Shown here piece by piece: positions 51,794 to 61,800 of a stretch of 64,000 bases of DNA. This DNA is from an uncultured Aquimarina sp. GTDB taxonomy: Bacteria; Bacteroidota; Bacteroidia; Flavobacteriales; Flavobacteriaceae. The notes beneath the pieces are model-generated. The model saw only the letters and a program-made list of their open reading frames with translations, made no database searches and was not told the origin of the DNA. The stretch is from contig CANMDW010000001.1 in the NCBI GenBank assembly GCA_947496705.1, positions 682,001 through 746,000 on the forward strand, in the 5' to 3' direction. The position numbers and the translations under genes were made by a program. Numbering within the stretch: the first letter of the stretch is position 1; each line of letters opens with the position of its first letter.

Positions 51794-51960
51794 TTCCCCG
51801 ACGGCTCTGCCTCGGGGTTTCCGATTAACCTCTCCTTGGGAGAGGTCGGAACTGCCTTTTTTGGCAGTTCCGGGTGAGGCTAAATACAAAATTTCGGTTT
51901 TTGGCCCCGAGGCCAAAATGAAACCGGCGAAATACCCCTATGGCTTGCCTCGGGGATAGT
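51794..51960. repeat. Nested palindromic intergenic repeats
   Basis: Several hairpins follow the cluster: CGGAACTGCC and GGCAGTTCCG around a T6 loop (51847-51872), a 20-bp TTTTGGCC-CCGA-GGCCAAAA stem (51899-51918) extended by CGGTTT/AAACCG, and CCCCGA...TCGGGG at the left end. Related GCCCCGAGG sequence occurs near 515. They are probably REP-like elements and contain no gene. Confidence 0.65.
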
Positions 51961-52011
51961 CGGTTTCAAGAAATTTTTTATTCAAAAAAGTGTACATCAC
52001 TTCAAATTGAA

Positions 52012-52043
52012 AGACCCCAAAGATCATAGTATCTTTTGGGTCT
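52012..52043. repeat. GACCCCAA hairpin
   Basis: Arms AGACCCCAAAGAT and ATCTTTTGGGTCT, one mismatch, 6-base loop. Third member of the GACCCCAA set (see 2852-2886 and 24061-24095). It is in the gap after the hydroxyproline cluster and ends no nearby gene. Confidence 0.6.
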
Positions 52044-52182
52044 ATAGCCTGCCGTAATTTTTTGTACTTCATCTTATCACTTACTGTTGATGCTACAAAG
52101 CTGCAAATCTACCTGTAGTAGTAGCAGGGGCATTTGATAGCGTTTTCAAGGTATTTTTATAACGCTTAGTTCTAATATATGC

Positions 52183-52340
52183 GTGCCGAACTCTTTTTTA
52201 ATGATACCAAACACTTATTTATATGTGCCTAACTCTTTTTTGATAATGCCGAATACATATTTACACGTGCCGAATTTAATTTTGATGGCACCATGCTATG
52301 GGCACACCAAGAATTAAACTCGGCATACACAAATATTAAC
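52183..52340. repeat. Degenerate 42-bp tandem repeat with inverted end
   Basis: Two 42-bp units (from 52183 and 52225) and part of a third (52267) share GTGCCGAACTCTTTTTT-type starts. Each seems to be a pair of 21-bp sub-units. From about 52307 the opposite orientation appears (AATTAAACTCGGCATAC), so the third unit can fold back on it. No open frame fits. Confidence 0.6.
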
Positions 52341-52445
52341 TGGGTAGATACCGAAAAGAGCTTAGTATGCACAAAAGGGATATGAGAAAGACCAAAATAC
52401 TATTCGGCGTCTGCAAATAAGCATTTGGTACTAGTATAAAAGGAA

Positions 52446-53150
52446 TTATTTCTTAAGAAAATGATTAATATATCCTCTATATCGATCGGGATTGTCTTTA
52501 AAGGTGTATTTTCCGGCTCTGTTCAGCTTATCCATAGCTTCTTTGAGATGAATATAAGCCCTGTCCCTCAGGTCTTTTGTCTTACTGGTTTTCTTAACTT
52601 CTTCATGTACTTTTGCCAGCAATGATGCCATTTTTTTGGATACCGTTTCTGCCCGGGATAGTTTTTCTTCTTCAAAATTAACTTTTTGTAACAGCTCGAT
52701 ATGAGCCTTCCCAAAAACACTGAGATCGAAAAGGTCCTGGATCGTATTGGCATGGCTATTTCCTTTACGTATCGCTTTAACTGTGTTTGATAAGGTCTTA
52801 TTATCTTCAAAGGCATATTTCAGGTCATTCAGCAAATCGTCCCTAAACTTACGGGCTATGGGGAATTCTTTGTTCCACTGTTTTTTGACCTCGCCCTGGC
52901 TGCGCAGTTCTTTGATCCATAACGACTGGGCATGGCTTAAGGCACCGGCGCGCACCGGAAGGTCTTCGCCATATTGTACCCAATCAAAGTTGATTTTTTT
53001 GATGAGTATGGCCTTGTCTTCTTTGACCCATATATATCGGTTTTGAGCTTCTTGCAAGTAAGTATCTATCGGTATTCGGGGTCTTTTTACTGCTTTTTTG
53101 GGAATAGCTTTAAGAATCTTCAATTTGCGATCGTAGTGTTCTTTTGACAT
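52446..53150 (-). CDS. Basic helical protein of unknown function
   Basis: A 234-residue protein rich in lysine and arginine and predicted helical (SKEHYDRKLKILKAIPKKAV, TLSNTVKAIRKGNSHANTIQ, YIHLKEAMDKLNRAGKYTFK). It has no signal peptide, membrane helix or motif I know. The basic charge suggests nucleic-acid binding, but that is speculation. It lies between the repeat-rich gap and polA, on the same strand as polA with 116 bp separating the two. Confidence 0.55.
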   Translation of the reverse strand: MSKEHYDRKLKILKAIPKKAVKRPRIPIDTYLQEAQNRYIWVKEDKAILIKKINFDWVQYGEDLPVRAGALSHAQSLWIKELRSQGEVKKQWNKEFPIARKFRDDLLNDLKYAFEDNKTLSNTVKAIRKGNSHANTIQDLFDLSVFGKAHIELLQKVNFEEEKLSRAETVSKKMASLLAKVHEEVKKTSKTKDLRDRAYIHLKEAMDKLNRAGKYTFKDNPDRYRGYINHFLKK

Positions 53151-53266
53151 AAATAAACCTGTTTGTGTTTTTCCAATGTATAATTCGGGTTAAAGTTTGT
53201 GAGTATCAGAAGACCCAATACTAAATACACACCATAAGAACTTCCCCTTAGGGCTTAGGAGACTTT

Positions 53267-56092
53267 TTAATGCGCTTCCAGCCAGTTATCACCCAATCCA
53301 AGGTCTACATCCAAAGGGACTGTTAAGGTATAGGCATTTTCCATTTCAGATTTGATGATAGATTTGATGGCTTCCAGTTCTGGTTTGTAGACATCAAACA
53401 CCAATTCATCATGCACCTGCAACAGCATTTTGGTATGGTAGTTTCCTTCTTTTAGTTTTTTATGGATATTGATCATCGCGATCTTGATAATATCTGCGGC
53501 ACTTCCCTGGATAGGGGCATTCACAGCATTGCGTTCTGCCGCACCACGCACCACAGCATTGGCAGAGTTGATATCTTTAAGATATCTGCGTCTTCCCAAT
53601 ACTGTTTGTACATACCCGTTTTCTCGCGCAAAATCTACCTGCTCGCTCATATAATTACGCAGTTTGGGATAGGTTTTATAATAGGTGTCGATCAATTCTT
53701 TGGCTTCGCTACGCGAAAGAGTGGTTTGATTACTTAGCCCAAAGGCAGAAACCCCATAAATAATCCCAAAGTTTACCGTTTTGGCATTACCACGTTGTTC
53801 ACGGCTTACTTCACCGATAGGAACATTAAAGACTTTTGCTGCGGTTGAAGCATGAATATCTTCTCCATTCTTAAAGGCATCGATCATAGTCTCTTCTTCA
53901 CTCAATGCCGCGATGATGCGCAGTTCTATCTGTGAGTAATCTGCAGCCAGCAGGGTATAGTCATTATTTCTGGGAATAAATGCCTTTCGCACCTGCCGTC
54001 CCCGCTCTGTACGGATCGGAATGTTTTGTAAGTTGGGATTATTAGAACTCAATCGACCGGTGGCAGCTACGGTTTGCATATAGTCTGTATGTACATGGCC
54101 GGTTACTTCATTTACCTGAGAAGGTAAGGCATCAACATAGGTGTTTTTTAATTTGGTCAATCCGCGGTATTCCAGAATATCCCTAATAATCTCATGATCC
54201 TTTGCGAGATATGACAGCACATCTTCTGCCGTAGAATATTGCCCTGTTTTGGTTTTTTTAGGCTTATCTACCAGCTTCATCTTTTCAAATAAGATAATAC
54301 CCAACTGCTTTGGCGAAGCGATGTTGAATTCTTCTCCCGCTGCGGCATAGATTTTGGCTTCGAATTTGTTGATATCTTCTTCCAGTTCTTTGGATAATGA
54401 TTCCAGAAATTGCTCGTTGAGGTTAATCCCTTCAATTTCCATATCGGCCAAAACGCGTAGCAGGGGGATTTCGATATCTTCAAATAAAGAAAGAATGCTT
54501 GCTTCATTAAGTTCGGGTGCAAAGTGTTCTTTGAGCTGAAAAGTAATATCTGCATCCTCTACAGCATATTCGGTTTGCTGGTCGAGAGGTACTTGCCTGA
54601 AGGATAATTGATTTTTTCCTTTTTTACCAATCAATTCTGTGATCGAGACCGGGGTGTAGTTGAGGTAGGTTTCAGAAAGCACATCCATGTTATGCCGCAT
54701 ATCTGGGTTAATAAGATAGTGCGCCAGCATGGTATCAAACAAGGTGCCTTTTACTTCGATATTGTATTTTGCCAGTACTTTGATATCATATTTTAAGTTC
54801 TGGCCAATTTTTATGATCTGTTCGGCTTCAAAAAAGGGCCGCAGTTGTTCTATAAGTTCCTGTGCATCGTTGCGATCTTCGGGGAAGGGAATATAAAACC
54901 CTTTTCCGGCTTCCCAGGAAAAGGCGATACCTACCAGTTCTGCTTTTAATGCATCGAGCCCTGTGGTTTCGGTATCAAAACAAACTTGTGGTTGTTTCAG
55001 TAAATTCTGAAGAAATAGTTTCATCGCCATTCCCGGTGCTATACTTTGATAAAAGTGCTCGGTATTGGCAATCGTTTTTCTGCTGGAATACGAGGCTACT
55101 TCGGTAATCTCCTCATTGTCACCAAATAAAGAAAACTGTCCGGCGCCCGCTTGTGCTGCCTGTTTTTTTGCAGTGGGTGTGCCGGTCACCTGGGCTGTGG
55201 TGATCTCTTCTCCAGAAAATATCTTTATAAACTGATCTTTGAGCCTTCTAAATTCGAGTTCTTCAAAGATCTCCTGTACTTTTTTTGCATCGGGTTCTGA
55301 GAGTTCATAGTCTTTGGCGTTAAAAGTCACATCGCAATCAATGATAATGGTGGCTAGTTTTTTTGAAAGAAGTCCTAATGCTGCATTGGCTTCTACTTTT
55401 TCTTTCATTTTACCTTTTAACTTATCTGTGTTTGCCAAAAGGCCTTCCATAGAACCATATTCTGCAAGAAATTTTTTGGCAGTTTTGTCTCCAACTCCAG
55501 GTAGCCCGGGAATATTATCGACGGCATCTCCCATCATACCCAGATAATCGATCACTTGCTCTGGTCTTTCTATTTCAAATCTTTTTTGCACTTCTGGTAT
55601 TCCCCATATTTCGATACCATTTCCCATTCTGGCGGGGCGATACATAAAGATATTTTCAGAAACCAGCTGTGCATAATCCTTATCGGGTGTTACCATATAG
55701 GTTTGATATCCTTCTTTTTCGGCTTGTTTGGCGATGGTACCTATAAGGTCATCGGCCTCTACACCTGCGCGTTCGATAATCGGGATATGCATGGCTTTTA
55801 ATATTTCCTGTATAATGGGTACTGCAATTCGTATCGCTTCGGGAGTCTCATCGCGGTTGGCCTTGTATTCGGGAAATATTTCCAATCGGTCTTTGCTTCC
55901 TTCTTTGTCAAAAGCAACCGCCAGATGATCGGGTTTTTCTCTTTTGATCACATCAAATAAAGAATTGACAAAACCCATAATAGCCGATGTATCCTGACCC
56001 TTAGAATTAATCCTGGGGTTTTTGATAAGTGCATAGTATCCTCGAAAAATAAGCGCAAAGGCATCCAGAAGAAAAAGACGTTTTTGTGACAT
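53267..56092 (-). CDS. polA: DNA polymerase I
   Basis: A 941-residue three-domain enzyme. The 5'-3' nuclease domain is N-terminal (FLLDAFALIFRGYYAL, GMMGDAVDNIPGLPGVGDKT). The 3'-5' exonuclease domain has all motifs (FDTETTGLDALKAE, NLKYDIKVL, YAVEDAD), so proofreading is likely active. Polymerase motifs are LLAADYSQIELRIIAAL, RGNAKTVNFGIIYGVSAFG and QVHDELVFD. It fills gaps in repair and replaces RNA primers. It is transcribed alone on the minus strand. Confidence 0.95.
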   Translation of the reverse strand: MSQKRLFLLDAFALIFRGYYALIKNPRINSKGQDTSAIMGFVNSLFDVIKREKPDHLAVAFDKEGSKDRLEIFPEYKANRDETPEAIRIAVPIIQEILKAMHIPIIERAGVEADDLIGTIAKQAEKEGYQTYMVTPDKDYAQLVSENIFMYRPARMGNGIEIWGIPEVQKRFEIERPEQVIDYLGMMGDAVDNIPGLPGVGDKTAKKFLAEYGSMEGLLANTDKLKGKMKEKVEANAALGLLSKKLATIIIDCDVTFNAKDYELSEPDAKKVQEIFEELEFRRLKDQFIKIFSGEEITTAQVTGTPTAKKQAAQAGAGQFSLFGDNEEITEVASYSSRKTIANTEHFYQSIAPGMAMKLFLQNLLKQPQVCFDTETTGLDALKAELVGIAFSWEAGKGFYIPFPEDRNDAQELIEQLRPFFEAEQIIKIGQNLKYDIKVLAKYNIEVKGTLFDTMLAHYLINPDMRHNMDVLSETYLNYTPVSITELIGKKGKNQLSFRQVPLDQQTEYAVEDADITFQLKEHFAPELNEASILSLFEDIEIPLLRVLADMEIEGINLNEQFLESLSKELEEDINKFEAKIYAAAGEEFNIASPKQLGIILFEKMKLVDKPKKTKTGQYSTAEDVLSYLAKDHEIIRDILEYRGLTKLKNTYVDALPSQVNEVTGHVHTDYMQTVAATGRLSSNNPNLQNIPIRTERGRQVRKAFIPRNNDYTLLAADYSQIELRIIAALSEEETMIDAFKNGEDIHASTAAKVFNVPIGEVSREQRGNAKTVNFGIIYGVSAFGLSNQTTLSRSEAKELIDTYYKTYPKLRNYMSEQVDFARENGYVQTVLGRRRYLKDINSANAVVRGAAERNAVNAPIQGSAADIIKIAMINIHKKLKEGNYHTKMLLQVHDELVFDVYKPELEAIKSIIKSEMENAYTLTVPLDVDLGLGDNWLEAH

Positions 56093-56439
56093 GTGTGCAT
56101 AAAATTTTTTGGCAATGCAATATAAAAAGAAGATTAATCAAATCGGCTTCAAAATGTAGAATAAATGGCAAAAAGAAATGCCGTCAAGACCTGACGGCAT
56201 TTCGCCCCAAAATAAAATTGATAACAATGTATCAACTACTATAAATACGATTGTAGTTATATATAATACAAATAACTGGTTTTATTGTTTCACACCTTAG
56301 CATAAAGATGAAACGAAGTTACAAATAAAAAACGTACTACTGAAAGAAATTAATTAAGATTTATGATTTTATAGGTTAAGGATTTACAAGCTTTTATGTA
56401 ATTTGATGAATAGATCGTTAATTTTAACTTAAAAAATGG
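56093..56439. other. Divergent intergenic region
   Basis: This gap lies between polA and the metallophosphoesterase gene and holds one hairpin (56176-56202) and the plus-strand promoter at its right end. On the minus strand a TACATTTTG near 56150 could be a polA box but has one extra base. Confidence 0.4.
56176..56202. repeat. Hairpin between two divergent genes
   Basis: Perfect arms AAATGCCGTCA and TGACGGCATTT with a 5-base loop. It follows no gene on either strand, as both neighbours diverge from here. It could mark an unannotated small RNA end or be an orphan repeat. Confidence 0.6.
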
Positions 56440-56468
56440 TTGCAAATTAAAAAGGAGGGATAGTTTTG
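56440..56468 (+). promoter_or_regulatory. Promoter of the metallophosphoesterase gene
   Basis: TTG (56440-56442), an 18-bp spacer and TAGTTTTG (56461-56468) fit the Bacteroidota pattern, 25 bp before the ATG at 56494. Confidence 0.6.
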
Positions 56469-56493
56469 CTCTCAAAACGAATACGAAGAGATT

Positions 56494-57732
56494 ATGCGCT
56501 GGTTAATTCCAATATTTTTATATATACTGCTCGAGGTTTATGCATATCAGGCTGTTAAAACCATTGCCAAAAACCAGTGGGTAGAAATAGGATATTTGGT
56601 ACTGTCGTTATGTGTACTGGGATATGTGATTTACATTTTTGCGAATTATGACCGAAGTGTAGGGCCTACCAGATATACCTTACGTGCTAGCGGGTTGTTA
56701 TTATTAACGCTGGTTCCAAAATTGATCCTGGTTTTATTCATGTTTGGAGAGGATATCATTAGAGTATGTGTCGCGGGTTATACATATATCACAAATACTT
56801 TTTTTGAAGGAAATGCGACAGAATATCTGCCAGATCGCAGAAAGTTTATTAGCCAGATCGCGCTGGGGATAGCTGCCATTCCCTTTGCAGGGTTATTGCA
56901 CGGCATTTTTAAGGGGAAATATAATTTTAAAGTGATTCGCCATATATTGCACTTTGATGATCTCCCGGCTGCCTTCGACGGTTTTCGGATTACTCAGATT
57001 TCAGATATTCATTCAGGAAGTTTTGACGATGCTGCAAAGATTGAATATGCGGTAGACCTCATCAACGAGCAGGAGGCCGATCTCCTTCTTTTTACCGGAG
57101 ATATTGTAAATACGGTAGCAGAAGAGATGGATAACTGGATTGATACTTTTAAGCGTATCAAAACACCAGAGCATGGAAAATTTTCTATTCTGGGAAACCA
57201 TGACTACGGAGAGTATGTTACCTGGAATAGTGAAGAGGAAAAAGAAGCTAATTTTCAAGCCATAAAAGATGTTCATACTAAAATCGATTTTAATCTGTTA
57301 CTTAATGATAGTGTTTTTGTCGAAAAAGAAGGAGATAGAATTGCTGTAGTAGGGGTAGAGAATTGGGGACATAATTTCAAGAAAGCAGGAGATCTTACCA
57401 AGGCATCTGAGAAAGTGGCTAAAGAAGATTTTAAAATTTTATTGAGCCATGATCCTTCGCATTGGGAATATGAAGTAAAGAAACATACAGATCATTATCA
57501 TCTTACGTTGAGTGGTCATACCCATGGATTTCAATTCGGGATTGAAATTCCCGGATTTGTAAAATGGAGCCCTGTGCAATATGTCTATAAACAATGGGCA
57601 GGAATGTATAATGAAATGGGGCGTTATCTCAATGTAAATCGTGGATTTGGTTTCCATGCTTTTCCTGGAAGAGTGGGAATCTGGCCCGAGATCACAGTAA
57701 TTGAATTAAGAAAAGGAGAGAAACCTGCCTAA
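56494..57732 (+). CDS. Membrane-anchored metallophosphoesterase
   Basis: A 412-residue protein with about four N-terminal hydrophobic segments (residues 2-140) and a calcineurin-like catalytic domain. Metal ligands are legible in order: QISDIHSG, LLFTGDIVN, ILGNHDYGEY, LLSHDPSHWE and LSGHTHGFQFG. This arrangement is of the YkuE/YaeI type, in which substrates include lipid phosphates such as UDP-diacylglucosamine. The catalytic domain should face the cytosol or periplasm depending on helix count, which I cannot settle. Confidence 0.85.
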   Translation: MRWLIPIFLYILLEVYAYQAVKTIAKNQWVEIGYLVLSLCVLGYVIYIFANYDRSVGPTRYTLRASGLLLLTLVPKLILVLFMFGEDIIRVCVAGYTYITNTFFEGNATEYLPDRRKFISQIALGIAAIPFAGLLHGIFKGKYNFKVIRHILHFDDLPAAFDGFRITQISDIHSGSFDDAAKIEYAVDLINEQEADLLLFTGDIVNTVAEEMDNWIDTFKRIKTPEHGKFSILGNHDYGEYVTWNSEEEKEANFQAIKDVHTKIDFNLLLNDSVFVEKEGDRIAVVGVENWGHNFKKAGDLTKASEKVAKEDFKILLSHDPSHWEYEVKKHTDHYHLTLSGHTHGFQFGIEIPGFVKWSPVQYVYKQWAGMYNEMGRYLNVNRGFGFHAFPGRVGIWPEITVIELRKGEKPA

Positions 57733-57808
57733 TTCTGAGAAAGTATTATATTTACAACGGTTTAATGGTTAATTTACGATATAAAAAAGACCCGAAACAT
57801 AAAAGTTT

Positions 57809-58111
57809 TTGAACATGTCAAAGTTTGGAGATATAATAGGTATTGAAGTTCCGGTGTTGCTGGATTTTTATACCGAGTGGAATGAACCATCTGTTGCTAT
57901 GCATCCTGTGCTTAAGGATGTGGCTGCCGCTTTGGGAGATAAAGCAAAAGTGATAAAGATAGATGTCGATAAAAATGAAGAACTGGCTACCGCATTGCGC
58001 ATCAAAGGGCTTCCTACTTTAATGATCTATAAGGCAGGCGAAATGGTTTGGAGACAAAGCGGTGAACAAGATGCCAATACGTTGATCGGCCTTATGAAAG
58101 AATACGTTTAG
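57809..58111 (+). CDS. Thioredoxin-fold protein lacking active-site cysteines
   Basis: A 100-residue thioredoxin-family protein with the normal fold markers: VLLDFYTEW before the active site, the conserved KIDVDKNEELA, the cis-proline loop GLPTLMIY and a C-terminal helix. The usual WCGPC is replaced by WNEPS (residues 22-26), so both redox cysteines are absent. It cannot act as a disulfide reductase and may be a binding or scaffolding protein. It overlaps the convergent polysaccharide deacetylase gene by 4 bp. Confidence 0.85.
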   Translation: MNMSKFGDIIGIEVPVLLDFYTEWNEPSVAMHPVLKDVAAALGDKAKVIKIDVDKNEELATALRIKGLPTLMIYKAGEMVWRQSGEQDANTLIGLMKEYV

Positions 58112-58758
58112 AACTCAATCTTTTCAAAAACAAATCCCTTTTCTGTAAAATTTGCCAATACTTTGGGTAAAGTGAATGTAAGGTTTTTTGACGCCTTTAC
58201 ACTGTCGTGGAAAACTACAATACTACCCGATTGCGTGTTTTGAATAACATTTTGCAGGCATATCGTAAGATCTGTTGCTTGTTCCCAATCTTTTGACAGA
58301 ACATCCCAAAGAATGATCTTATACCCAAGTTTTTCTAATAGTTTGAATTTTGAATAACTTATCTGCCCATAAGGAGGCCTGAATATTTTTTGCGTACTTA
58401 GATTTCCTGAATGTTCTGTGAGGATGTTTTGACAATCTTCTACATTTTTTATATAGGTTTTTATGTCACTTCTCCAGGCTTTCAGGTGATTTGTAGTGTG
58501 GTTGCCAACCGCATGACCTTCTAAAAGAATTTGGTTAAAGATATGAGGATGTTTCTGTATGTTCTCGCCTATACAAAAAAAGGTGGCTTTGGCCTTGTAT
58601 TGTGAGAGTTGTTCTAAAACAAAAGGAGTAACTTCAGGGTTTGGCCCATCATCAAAAGTAAGGTATAATTTCTTTTCGTTTTCTGCAAAGAAGTCCCAGG
58701 TGTAGCTATAAAAAAATTGTTTTAAAACCCCGGGTGTTTTGTTGGGAATCAAGTTCAC
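58108..58758 (-). CDS. Polysaccharide deacetylase family protein
   Basis: A 216-residue NodB-homology domain. The catalytic motifs are TFDDGPNPEVT (DD near residue 37), HAVGNHTTNH (metal histidines near 82) and FRPPYGQISYS near 127, with a C-terminal IVVFHDSVKA. It should remove acetyl or related groups from a carbohydrate, perhaps peptidoglycan or chitin-like. I see no signal peptide, so location is uncertain. Confidence 0.85.
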   Translation of the reverse strand: MNLIPNKTPGVLKQFFYSYTWDFFAENEKKLYLTFDDGPNPEVTPFVLEQLSQYKAKATFFCIGENIQKHPHIFNQILLEGHAVGNHTTNHLKAWRSDIKTYIKNVEDCQNILTEHSGNLSTQKIFRPPYGQISYSKFKLLEKLGYKIILWDVLSKDWEQATDLTICLQNVIQNTQSGSIVVFHDSVKASKNLTFTLPKVLANFTEKGFVFEKIEF

Positions 58759-58776
58759 CGTATACTATAAATAAAG

Positions 58777-58798
58777 AAGTGAGTCCACAGACTCACTT
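58777..58798. terminator. Intrinsic terminator of the DUF2723 gene
   Basis: Perfect arms AAGTGAGTC and GACTCACTT with a 4-base loop, 6 bp beyond the stop of the minus-strand DUF2723 gene, followed on that strand by CTTTATTTAT. Confidence 0.75.
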
Positions 58799-58803
58799 TA
58801 TGA

Positions 58804-61800
58804 TTAATTCGACAGGCTATCTACAGAATCCAAAGCGCTTTCCTGATTTTGGAATTCTTTAATTAAATCTTCTTCTTGTTTACGTATCTTTTCATCATCA
58901 TCGTATCCTTCATCAGGAGAATATAAGCGGGCAAATAAGCCAAGATATTTATTGAATTCATCTGCTTTTTCTTCTATCATTTCTCTATCCTGATTTACTA
59001 GTAACAGATCAACCACACCACGATACCGTTCTACATTGGTTACGATCTCTTCGGCATACTGGTATTGATCTCCAATTTCCAGGTTTCCGAAATAGGTGAG
59101 CTGTTCCTGGTATTTTTTTGCCACTTTTTCCCAAAGATCCCGGGCTTTTTGTTTTTCTCCTACCTGATAATATCCAGTGATATAGGGCTCTAACAATGTG
59201 TAATATTCATAATATTCAATCGGCATTTTTTCCATGGCCAGGTCTATGATCTGGGTAGCCTTATCTTTTTTACCTTCTTCGATAAGTGTTTCTACCAATC
59301 TTGCAAGATTGCTCCTGTAAGTGATGGCATTTTTCCTGGTTTCAGGGTCATGATATATATTTGGATCTTCGCTATTTCCCCAATCCCAGCTGGTTACATT
59401 TTTATACATAAGATCGGTATCAATTCTACCCATCTCAAAAGGATTGCGTTTGTCTAGTTTTGTAAGTATGGGGACTAGTTTATAGGTAACTCCGTCTAGT
59501 TGAAGATAATCTTTCATCCATAAAAAATCATCATCTCCATAGCTTCCACCGGTAAAATAGATAGGTCTTTCCCAATTATTATTGGCGATAATGTCAAGCA
59601 TCAGAAGCCGGTTTTTGAACAACAAGTCTCCTTTCAGATGAATATCTATGTAAGGAACTATGAGATCGGCATCTTTTGCAGATACAATGCCGTTTTTAAG
59701 TACGGCTTCTTTATTTACAGGGATCCTGATATGTTTTGTAGGAAAAGTATTTACCTTTTTACCACTTTGTAAATCACCTTTGGTTCTTGGATCATTGCTT
59801 TCTATCCATCGCATCCAGTTTTTAATCAACATGGTATCATTGGTCACCGGTTTATAATAAATAGCATCATTATTACCAAAACGATAGAATTCATGTGTTA
59901 ACTGAGAAGGAATAGGTTTGCCTTCGTATGCAGCCCTCTTCATTTGATCAATATACCAGTCTGTCGCAAAAAGGCTGGTGTTTACGGTTCGCACATCGGT
60001 GCGATAGCCCTCGATCTCTTGTGCATACCACAACGCAAATGTATCATTGTCACCTATGGTAAAGAGAATTGCATCTTTCTGGCAGGATTGTAAGTACATT
60101 TTTGCCATAGATTGTGCAGTATACCGATTTGAACGATCATGGTCATCCCAATTTTGAGCGGCCAAAAGCACAGGAACGGCAAGTAAACATACTACAGTAA
60201 TAACAGGGGCAAGTATTTTTGGTTTTACATTGTCTTTAAGCAGATCAAACAAGGCATAGACTCCAAACCCTATCCAGATGGCAAATACGTAGAATGAGCC
60301 AACCAAGGCATAATCCCGTTCTCTGGGTTCAAAAGGTCTTTCGTTGAGATATATTTTTAGTGCTAATCCCGTAAACAGGAAAAAAACAAGCAATACCCAA
60401 AAGTTTTTCTTGTCACGCTGAAACATAAATACAAAACCGATAAGTCCTAGCAGTAGCGGTAAGAAATAATAGGTGTTACGAGCTTTATTGTTAAGGGCAT
60501 CACCAGGCAGGTTGTCCTGAGGTCCTATATGTGCTTCATCGATAAAATTAATACCGCTAAGCCAGTTTCCTTCGAGGCTGGTAAGCTGACCCTGATTGTC
60601 ATCCTGCCTCCCTACAAAGTTCCACATAAAATAACGCCAGTACATATATCCCATTTGATAATCAAATAAATAGGTGATATTATCCCATAATGATGGTTTT
60701 TCGACGTTGATATAATTACCAAAGGATTGTAAGAATTTATGATAATCTTCATTGTCTAACTCTCCATTGGCATATTCACTTCTAAACTGCATTACTGCTT
60801 TCTGCAATTCTTCTTCACTTTGATATTCGGGCTTTATAGTAAAATTAATCGGACCCGTATATTCCATATAATTGGCAATATGCTCTGTACTCCACATTCT
60901 TGGTAAAAATGCTTTGTGGGCATCATCCAGGTTTTGTCTTGCATTTTTCCAATCGTTTACGATGATATATTTTCCGGTTTTGAGGTCTTTTTCATATTTT
61001 GGTTTATCATCTTCGTATGGATTGTTTTCATCAAGACCGGCATAGATTTCTGTAAACTGCGGGCCATAAAACAAGTGTGTTTCGGGGTATTGTTCAAGAT
61101 TATAGTATGCCAGAAGCTCTCGGGCATTGTTTGGATTATTTTCATTGATTACCGTACCTGCATTTGCCCTGATGGGCAGCATCACCCAACTCGAGAAACC
61201 CACTAGAATAAATAGGACACATAATAACAATGTGTTGAGTTGTATATAGTCTTTTTTTCGTGTGTACCTTATTCCGAAATAAAAAGCTGCTGCAATAATG
61301 AGTAAAGCAATGATGGTACCCGAGTTAAAAGGAAGGCCTATAGAATTTACAAAAAACACCTCGGCAGCACCAAAGAACTTAAGCGTTGATGGCAGCAAAA
61401 GTTTAAAAATAAACAATAGTATTGCCACCACTACCACATTGGCGATGATAAAGTTTTTTACAGTGATTTCTTTATAATTCTTAAAATAATACAAAAGCCC
61501 TATGGCAGGAATAGAAAGTAATCCCATAAAATGTATCCCAAAAGATAATCCAACTATAAAAGCAATAAGAATCAGCCACCTATTTCCTCTCGGTTTATGC
61601 ATATCCCGTTCCCAGAGCAATCCCAGATAAAAAAGAATTGACAATATACAGGTTGCCATAGCATATACTTCGGCTTCGACAGCATTAAACCAAAAACTAT
61701 CTGTGAATGTAAACGCCAAAGCGCCTACCATTCCACTGCCTAGTATCGCAAATGCTTTGCTTTGCGTTAATTCCTCATCTTTTATAATGACCTTTTTAAC

